DNA of 64,000 nt from Warburgia ugandensis (Eukaryota > Streptophyta > Magnoliopsida > Canellales > Canellaceae). Numbering within the stretch: the first letter of the stretch is position 1; every line of letters begins with the position of its first letter. Position numbers and translations under genes: made by a program. The stretch spans positions 29,107,618 to 29,171,617 of the forward strand of contig CP141128.1 in NCBI GenBank assembly GCA_035236585.1, read 5' to 3'. Positions 56,651-64,000 of the stretch are shown here, piece after piece. The notes beneath the pieces were generated by a model that did no database searches, was not told the DNA's origin, and worked only from the letters and a program-made list of their open reading frames with translations.

Positions 56651-57420
56651 AATATTTCAGATTAGCAAGTAAGGGCTTAAGGACCAAGGTAGGTGGTTTT
56701 TCTACTAAAGGCACAAGGACAAAATTTGAAGGAGTAAGTGGTTCCACTTGAGGTCCCCATTTGGAGGTATCCATTATAAGTGCAGCACCTAAAAGATTAT
56801 TTAACTCATCAATGGACTGGTCCATATCAAAATCATAGTTAAAGTGTACTAAACATGACTTAGGTGGGTCTAGGATAGACAATGGTGGACTAGTAAGTTG
56901 AAGTAGACTTTCAATTAAATTTATGGCTTAGGAATCATCTAGGTTTAGATGTTGATGATCATCATTAAAAATATTGAGCTTGAGTTTCATATTGCCAAAA
57001 GATAACTTCATCACACCATTTCTACAGTTGATGACGGCATTGGATATTGCCAAAAATGGACATCCAAGAATTATCATGATCTAACTACCAAGGTTTAACA
57101 TAGGCTAGATATCTAGGACAAAGAAATCTATAGCAATGTAAAACTGGCCCAAACATCCTCAACCATAACATGTGGAATCTTCACAGATCTATCTACTAGT
57201 TGCAAATTGGTATTGGTTGGTTTAAGGTCACTGAGCCTAGTTTCTCATATACGGAGAATATAAATAGGTTTACACTAGCCCCTAAATCAAGCAATGCCCT
57301 ATCAATGACATAGTTTTCTACAACATAAGAGATGGTAGGACAACCTAGATCTTTAAACTTAGGAAGGGTCTAAAGTTGAATTAAAGATCTCACCTACTCA
57401 GTGTGGAAGGTTGATGTACC
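56651..57420 (-). pseudogene. pro: C protease and linker, broken
   Basis: The minus strand near 57330-57040 reads as a degenerate retroviral-type protease, with VINCRNGVMKLSFGNMKLKL at 57035-56975, a segment I know from Athila protease C-termini. The catalytic Asp region near 57300 is unreadable with confidence. The linker 56882-56646 is open (DQSIDELNNLLGAALIMDTSKWG), and its IMDTSKWG part reappears in the ORF of B. Confidence 0.65.
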
Positions 57421-58595
57421 TCACTGGTAATTGTTCTTAGACCATTACAAGTGAGGAGCCTAGGCCATCATTGTTTATAGGTCTTAGAATAGGATTATTG
57501 TTGGAATTATGATATGCATTCAGAGCATTCGCTTACTCCAAAAGATGTTCAGTGTATACACTATTGGATGGACAAGTTAAGGTTAAATGTGTGAGCCAAA
57601 ACAAATGGAACAAACTTCCTATGGAAGTTTTGTGGATGCTTGGGTAGCCATGAAGGCATCAAGTTTGATAGTCATTCTCTGAAACATATGTTCGACCTTG
57701 TCCATTCTTCCATACAAGGAATTGAGCTTATATCACTCCTATTTCATATAGGCCACCTTTCTTTTGAGGCTGGGTATTTCTCTCTGTCCTATTGGAATAG
57801 TCCCATTGCTGGAAATTTTCAACTAATGTTTGAAAAAATTCCTAGGTCTCCATTTCATTTTCAACATGAGGGCCCCTCCACAAGCTGCATCTACCATTTG
57901 TCTATGTTGAGGTGTAAGTGCCTCATAGAAGTACCGAACATGTTGGCATTTTTCAAATCCATGGTGGGCACACTTTTGCAGTAATTAATTCCACCTTTCC
58001 CAGCATTCATGGTATTGCTCATCATGTTTTTGCTGGAAATTAATGATCTTTTATGAAGGGCATTAGTCTTATGGATGGAGAAGAACTTGTTTAAGAACTT
58101 TTTTAAACAACTAATCCCATCTTATAATGAAATTGAGCTCGAAAGAATTCAACCATGATTTGGCCTTATCTTTCAATGAGAAAGGGAACAACCTAAGTCT
58201 AATAGAATCATCCTAGACATTTTGGAACTTGAATGAAGCACACATATCAAGCAATTCCTTGATATGTAGGTATGGTTCCTCTCTCTCTCTCTCTCTCTAC
58301 CATAAAATGTTGGGAGTAACTGTATGACTCTAGGTTTAAGTTCAAAGTGGTCTACATTGGTGGGTGGTAAGGTGATGCATAATGGAGTATTTTAATGGAG
58401 TAGTGCATATAAATCTTTAATGGCCTTATGCTCAACTACTACTGGTGGGTCTGCCATGAGGTTAAGAATTTGATTTCTTACACCTTTCCTATGGTTATGT
58501 TCAATCTTAGGATCTAATGATACTGAGTTAGTGTTTTGTTGCAAACTAACTCTAAATGTGACTCCTAAGTCTACATGATGCACAATCAATCAATC
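57421..58595 (-). pseudogene. gag: C gag, broken
   Basis: The open piece 58589-58392 (ADPPVVVEHKAIKDLYALLH) is the N-terminal part. Further along the minus strand are segments matching capsid of Athila/Tat elements, DKAKSWLNSF near 58160-58130 and FYEALTP near 57930. There are several stops. A (CT)10 run at 58279-58298 lies inside the coding region and encodes alternating Arg and Glu in this frame. The 114-codon plus frame 57640-57984 lies opposite and is a shadow. Confidence 0.72.
58279..58298. repeat. (CT)10 microsatellite inside C gag
   Basis: 20 bp of CT within the minus-strand gag remnant. Confidence 0.9.
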
Positions 58596-59591
58596 AATCA
58601 ATAAGGCTAGCGAGCTATTTTGGTTATCTTTTCTTAATCTACTAGGTGATAGATTTTAGACCTAGAACTAGATAGCTCCTCCTTTTTTTTAAGCTTGACT
58701 CCTACTTATTAATTAGGTTATGTGCTAAAGTGGTTAATACAATTCTCATGGAAGGAGCATTTAGACCTGAACAACCATCAACAAAAGGCATGGGAAAATC
58801 ACTTGGATTTTGAATACCTACTATAACAACAATTCATAGAAGCTACTAGAGTGACAATAGATCCCCTCTTTGAAAATGGGTACTATAAGCTTGAAACCTT
58901 AAGTCTCTTGCTACTTGATTTTAAATCAAGATTTCAAGGGATGGGGTCATGAACATACAAGGAATTGATTTGATTACCTAAGTGGGCCAAGGATTTTGTG
59001 ATAAAATCCAGTCCTTATATTATGAGGGTTCCTATAGGACCCCATCATAAAGCAGTAAACGTGCAATGCAATACAAGTTATGGTAACTAAAGCCTACCTA
59101 TATGCTATCCAATAAAGTAAGCTTTGTTAGACAGGTGCAATCTAATCCAACAAATATAATGAATGACCTTAAACTATATGAGTTACACTACCAACCAATA
59201 TGCAAACTATAGTAAGAAAATAAAAGAGAGTGAGAGAAGCTTATAGTGTGGTTTCTGATAAAGATCAAGTGTGGGCCACCATACACTGCACTTGGAAGGC
59301 ATGTATTCTTACTACCCATATAAAATGAAATAAGTAAAATTACAATGAGGACTCACTACATGTTCACTCAAAAACCTAATTTAAGAAAACAAGGAAATCT
59401 GAATTAAGCTGATGAAGCATTGGCCACAAGATTAGTGCCACTCCCTTTGCACAAAACAAGTAAGATAAGTCAATTTTTGAGGAATTAGTAAAATATGCAA
59501 GAATGACGCAAAAATCCTAATCTAATCCATCTTAAAACTACAACTAAAGATAAACAATCTAATTAAAGATCCACTTCACATCGATTGTGAT
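58596..59591 (-). other. Leader region of C
   Basis: Noncoding. It shares blocks with the leader of B (48238-49585), such as AAGATCAAGTGTGGGCCACC near 59262-59281. A CAAT run lies at 58580-58600. Confidence 0.7.
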
Positions 59592-59609
59592 TCCCTAGAA
59601 ACAATGCCA
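59592..59609 (-). other. Degenerate primer binding site of C
   Basis: The plus strand reads TCCCTAGAAACAATGCCA, which lines up with CCCCGGCAATGGCGCCA of B with several changes. It is at the right place relative to the LTR. Confidence 0.55.
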
Positions 59610-59618
59610 AAAACCTAG

Positions 59619-59724
59619 TGTAGCTTTAAAATTACTAACAAGCGCATGAATCAAAGTAGTAATTGCACATGAGAGAGGTGAATCCCATGAGGAAACTCAT
59701 GGAATTTTTAATAAATTGAACCTT
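59619..59724 (-). repeat. C 5' LTR, inner end
   Basis: Starts TGTAGCTTTAAAATTACTAAC, with GCGCATGAA, AGTAGTAATTG and GGTGAATCCCATGAGGA. These correspond to GCAAGTGCA, GTAGTATAG and GGGTCGATCCCACAAGGA of B's LTR. Interrupted by D. Confidence 0.65.
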
Positions 59725-59729
59725 ATTCA
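59725..59729. repeat. Target site duplication of D, left (ATTCA)
   Basis: Matches 62446-62450 exactly. Confidence 0.9.
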
Positions 59730-62445
59730 TGTGACGACCCGGGTTTTCTCATGCATTTTTAAATGAAAAATCTAAATTCCTAAGGTGGGATCCCGATTTG
59801 AAAAACAATGCAATGTAGCGGAAAAATCTTTTATTTGGAATTCATTTTGAAAACCCCGAGTGTCATTTGTTTTCACAACAACTAAGGTAGTTTTTGAACA
59901 GCTTTAGAAATCACAAATGCTTTTTCCCCAGGTCTATCCAGTCACAATGCACAGCCCAACTGTAACTAAGTACAAACACATGTCCAAAGGGTTGAGAGTT
60001 TACTCACATGTGTATTTGTTTCCTTTTGGATTCACTTGCTCATAGCACTAACATAGATGTCCTCTTTTTGTGAGTGAAACTGTCCTGAACCATGATATAT
60101 ACGGACGTATCCTGTCCTTGAGTACTTGCTGATGTCTGAAAAATGTTAAGGATTGGGTGAGTATATAATATTCTCAGTAGGAGTCTATCACTATTAGTTT
60201 TATAATGCATGCGATCTTTAAAATCATGTGCTCATAAAAACATATGCATGTTGTATGAATAATCACGTTCAATATCAATATTAAAAGCCACTGCCAAACC
60301 AAAATACTGACGACTTAAAAAAATATCATAATCCAAGTCGAAAGTATCATACATCATAATCATAAAAATATGTCATAACATCATGATATGCATCAGATGC
60401 TTCATGGAATCCAACTCATGGATATCTATCATGGTATGGTCGACCAACTGTATATCATGCCATATGCAATGCACATAAATCCACGAAACCATAGGGTCCC
60501 ACTATGCCCACGACCTCACCGCCGTGTGGTCCCTGGGTACCTAGGGACACAGGATCATATACCCCCACAGGGCATATGACACTTCGACCCAGTGCCGTGA
60601 CACCAGTGGTAGCCCCCTGTACCACATGCAGTCGAAGCAGGGACATGCACTTTTTGGGCGTGGTACCCATCCACCTAATAGTGGTATAGGTTGGGTGGCC
60701 AACCCACACCCCTCGGCATAGCACCCACGAGCTTACAAGCCCAAATCATGTACGATCAAATAAGCCAAAAACCTCTGTTCAAAATCAGTCCTCTTTGGGT
60801 CCCTCACAACTGCTTGGCCCTCGGCACTCCAGCATCTTTTGGCAACCCTCAAGGACATGCAATCTTTGCAAGTACTTAAATCATGCAATGTATGCACTTG
60901 TTTACAAAACATATGTGTGCATAATGTATATGCAATCTTTTACGAAACATGTCTATGTACAAAACGTTTATCATATGCATGCTAAATCAAGTCATGCTAA
61001 ACAAGTCATGTACTTATAACAGATGTTCTCAAAACAATAATAGATCTTTTAAAAGAATCTAATAGTGATAGAGCACCTACCTGACTAGGTTGCGTTAACC
61101 CCTTTGTCCTCGTACGCTCTTGAATATGGTTTGGGGACTCAAGGTTAGTTTAACCTATCTTTGATGGGTTTAGAGTAGTTGGGTCTTATTACTTAGGCAT
61201 TAGGGGTCCATCCCTATGCCTATGGGTGTCCTAAGGTCCTAATTGGGCCTTGGTATCCTCAGTTTTCCAAAGTTCTAGTGGCCACGTGCCACCATCCTAT
61301 TCTAAGGCTCATGCCCTACTTTTATTGGGCCTTGATTATGGATTTTATGGTTTGTATGTGTCCGCGTCGTCGATACAGACAAAACGCTTTTTGCGGTGCC
61401 TCAATCGGAGCTCTAGATCTCAAGTTATAAGCATTTTAACATTGTATGTACATATAGTCTTAAAGACAAAAAGGGAGGAATGCTAGGGCGCTGCGCATCT
61501 GCGACGTGCGCCCAGCCTTCCTTAACAACCAAAAAATGACGCTTCGCTAGTATGCTGCACGTCTGCCGCGCGCACCTCAGAGGGCGCGTCTACAGACACG
61601 CGAGACTTTCTCAGGCGTCTTCCTCTTTAGCGGGGGTGTCCGTGAGCGGGGGCGTCCACGGACACGCCCGTTGGTTTTCTCTTCAGACGCGTTCGACGCG
61701 TCTCATCTGGAGTGGGCGTCTCCGTCGTTGGGGGACCGGGGAGTCCTTGGGATGCCCTGGTTCATCCCTAAGGAACCAGTGCGGCCCTGGGGACGTCCCA
61801 GGGTCCTTGGTGGCTCCCTAGAGGCCTATTCTCCATGGTTTTTCATGCAAAAACTTAGGGAAACTGAGCCTAGGACTGTGGGTGAGATGGGTTTGGGGAT
61901 TTTTTGTGCGTACCTGCTTCGTGGCTGGGTTTTCTCTCCACGTTTTCTCCTCTAGGTCGCTGCTCCTCAACGGGTTTTCTCCCATGTTTTGGGCTGCCAT
62001 TAGAGGCACCCAAGAGCTCTATTTATAGAGCTTTTAAAGAGGGTTCTAGAGGGTTTCTAACTGCCTTTGAATGACGGTGAGGAATCCTCTGGAATGGTGG
62101 TGGTTTCTTCTTGAAACACCGCCATTCCAGAAACCTCTAGGAGGTTGAAGATGACGAGGTGCCCGTATCAAAATGGGCACCTGTGTTTTCCAGGTTAAGT
62201 CGTTTTGTGAAATTTACAGTTTTGCCCTTGAACTTCAAAGGGCTATATCTTGCTCATTTTAACTCCGTTTTGGGTGATTTTGGTCTCGTTGGATTCCTTT
62301 TTCTGAGACGCATCTAATGGAACCACTTTTAGTACCAAATTCCTGGGTTTAGTCATGGCAACTAGTGAAATGACCAAAATGCCCTTTTCTTTAAAACTAA
62401 ACTTTTTATGGGCTTTTAATATTACAAAAAATTGGGGTCATTACA
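59730..62445 (-). mobile_element. Solo LTR D of the A1/A3 chromovirus family (2716 bp)
   Basis: The plus strand begins TGTGACGACCC and ends GGTCATTACA, so the LTR reads TGTAATGACC to GGTCGTCACA on the minus strand. It is a single copy with no primer site, internal region or second LTR, bounded by ATTCA on both sides. It contains the family's TATA box (62019-62027), CpG-rich block (about 61480-61700) and conserved hairpin (60158-60176, one mismatch). It arose by recombination between the two LTRs of a full element. Frames of 60-94 codons here are not genes. Confidence 0.93.
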
Positions 62446-62450
62446 ATTCA
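62446..62450. repeat. Target site duplication of D, right (ATTCA)
   Basis: Matches 59725-59729. Confidence 0.9.
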
Positions 62451-64000
62451 TGTTACTTAGCTTACCTAAAGAGAGATGATTTTTATTAAACTAGGACAGT
62501 AAGCAACATGAAATTAGAAACATGCATTGACTTAGAAATGAAAACTAAAGGAAACTTTTAAAAAATAAAGAAATTCAATGGAATTAGAATGAATTAATCT
62601 AGGAAACTTAAACTAAGAAACTTACTACAAATGAAAATGTCCTAAAATAAGAAACTTACTAAAAGTAAACTTTGTAAAACTGAAGAAGGAAACTTTCTCA
62701 GCCAAACTGAGACAAAAATAACTAACAAACTAATGCTAAACTAAGACTAAACAATCAAATAAAGCAAGGCTTAAAGAGTAATTACCCAAGGACCAAGAGC
62801 ATGATCCATGGAATGGTGCTCATGGTTCATAGGTTAGGGACTGGCCAAATTCTTGAATGAAAAGCTCACTAAGATGAAATATAATCAATGAACTAACTAA
62901 AAAACTAAAAAGATAAATGGATTCCAAAGGAATCAATTAAATAAGGTGTATGGAATGTTGGAAACTAGGCATGAATATTGAATGAAAAAATTCCACATTT
63001 TAAATGCTAACGAAACTCAAATCAATCAATACATGAAAAGCAACTTAACAAGAACTTTTTATGTAAAATAACAATCAATATTTAAAGTATTTTACCACTA
63101 GATTCAAGCATAAACAATGAAATTCAACAAACTCTATTGATTGAATGAAAAAATACATAAAAAAAATGGTGCATATGATACATACATACATATACATGTA
63201 TATATGTATATATCTGGAAATTGCTCACTTTTCCCACCCTTGAAACTTGATTCAAATAAAACATTCACGTGCTCCAATACCCTTAAACTAGACTTAGATT
63301 ACATGCAAGTGAAACCCAAAAGAGAATCAATAGAAAAGGGGAATCGAATGATGGAACTAGTGAAGGAAAAAGGTGCCTAGAACTTGTTCCAAAATCAACT
63401 AATAAACATGGAAATCAAGGAAGAGGAAACAAGGATTTGAGCTACTTTTTCCTTTGGCTATCACTACCAAAGAAGAAATAATTTAGATATCGAGAGATTA
63501 AATAAGAAAAACTCTAAAGATGGAAGCAAAGATTCAAGGAGAAACAAAGATGATCTATGAGTCAAGAATTAAAGAATCAAAAGAAGAACAACTAAGCAAT
63601 GAAAGCAAGGTGTGAAAGCAAAGTACTAACCCCTACTTGAAAATGAAGTTGAATTCATGGGTATATAGAGAATTTTTCTTCAAATTTGATAAGATCTTAT
63701 TCTAGGAAGGAAAGATATATTTAGAGCTAGGATTTAGGTAGGAAATTTAGGTGCAAGTCTAGGTCAACCAAAGAGGAAACCATATGGACACAGGTAGGGA
63801 GGCTAGATTAGAAGGGAGAAGGCCATCTCTTTCTTAAGAAGGTGGCATGATGCTTCTCCACTTCCAATTGCATGGTGTTTGGTGGTTAGGAAAGAGTGAA
63901 AAATGAGAAAAGAAAAAGGGAAAGCAAGACGGGAAAATAGATAGGAAATTTAGGTGTTTTGACTATAAGAAAGAATTAAAAGTTTCCCATTTAGGAGACC
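62451..64000 (-). repeat. C 5' LTR, continuing past the window end
   Basis: Noncoding. It resumes the LTR interrupted by D. Part (about 63090-63275) matches 17994-18171, and about 62570-62640 resembles 3000-3090 in reverse. A TA/CA-rich microsatellite lies near 63180-63215. The outer LTR end is not in the window. The 79-codon frame 63141-63380 spans the microsatellite and is not a gene. Confidence 0.55.

Larger units (their letters stand above)
52054..64000 (-). mobile_element. Athila-like LTR retrotransposon C, minus strand, with D nested in its LTR
   Basis: Reading leftward from a degenerate Asp-type primer site (59592-59609): leader, gag, protease, linker, reverse transcriptase, RNase H remnants, integrase and a long 3' noncoding region. 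The 5' LTR lies at 59619-59729 and continues from 62451 past the window end. The 3' LTR and polypurine tract are missing at the left junction with A2. The domain style (integrase zinc region, FxDDFxxFG-type reverse transcriptase) fits Athila. All domains are heavily mutated. Confidence 0.8.

Noticed and set aside
57640..57984. 114-codon plus-strand frame
   Set aside because: It lies opposite the gag remnant of C, whose minus-strand reading makes sense, so it is a shadow.
61552..61955. Frames of 89 and 94 codons in D
   Set aside because: They lie in the CpG-rich part of a solo LTR, overlap in different frames and do not persist in the other LTR copies.

Overview
This window is repeat DNA from a plant nuclear genome, almost certainly a flowering plant. 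It is AT-rich. Everything I can recognise is Ty3/gypsy LTR retrotransposon sequence of two lineages: chromoviruses of the Tekay/Del kind (initiator-Met tRNA primer site TGGTATCAGAGC, a C-terminal chromodomain, LTRs of about 2.4-2.7 kb) and Athila-like elements (Asp tRNA primer site, Athila-type integrase and reverse transcriptase). I found no host protein gene, no structural RNA gene and nothing prokaryotic. All coding regions are broken by stops, frameshifts or deletions.

Layout. 1-4392: degenerate noncoding DNA, partly Athila-like LTR. 4393-13321: chromovirus A1, with both LTRs and a matching 5-bp target duplication (ATATG). 13327-18171: the interrupted LTR-like flank, a degenerate tandem repeat (16376-16960), a 177-bp tandem duplication, a short LTR-like end and an Athila LTR fragment. 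18172-52053: large chromovirus A2, which hosts other elements. Its 5' LTR is split by element E (21194-28565, duplication GATAT), whose left end is a foldback. Its pol region is split at the RNase H/integrase junction by B (33689-50224, minus strand, Athila-related, non-autonomous). B's own LTR is split by chromovirus A3 (34692-44457, duplication GGAAA). 52054-64000: Athila-like element C on the minus strand, whose 5' LTR is split by D, a minus-strand solo LTR of the A1/A3 family (59730-62445, duplication ATTCA).

The nesting gives a relative order: A2 before B before A3; A2 before E; C before D. The deepest stack is three layers, and possibly four if A2 itself sits in the lost left LTR of C. 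Comparing A1 with A3 shows that many stops are C-to-T or G-to-A changes, as expected for old methylated DNA. The most unusual features are the foldback end of E with the same LTR terminus at both ends inside matching target duplications; a possible leader intron that would splice the primer binding site out, directly in front of the gag ATG; a small hairpin conserved across divergent LTRs; a CpG-rich palindrome block in the LTR leader; tRNA-Asp-like segments inside B's LTR; and B's unfamiliar acidic ORF.
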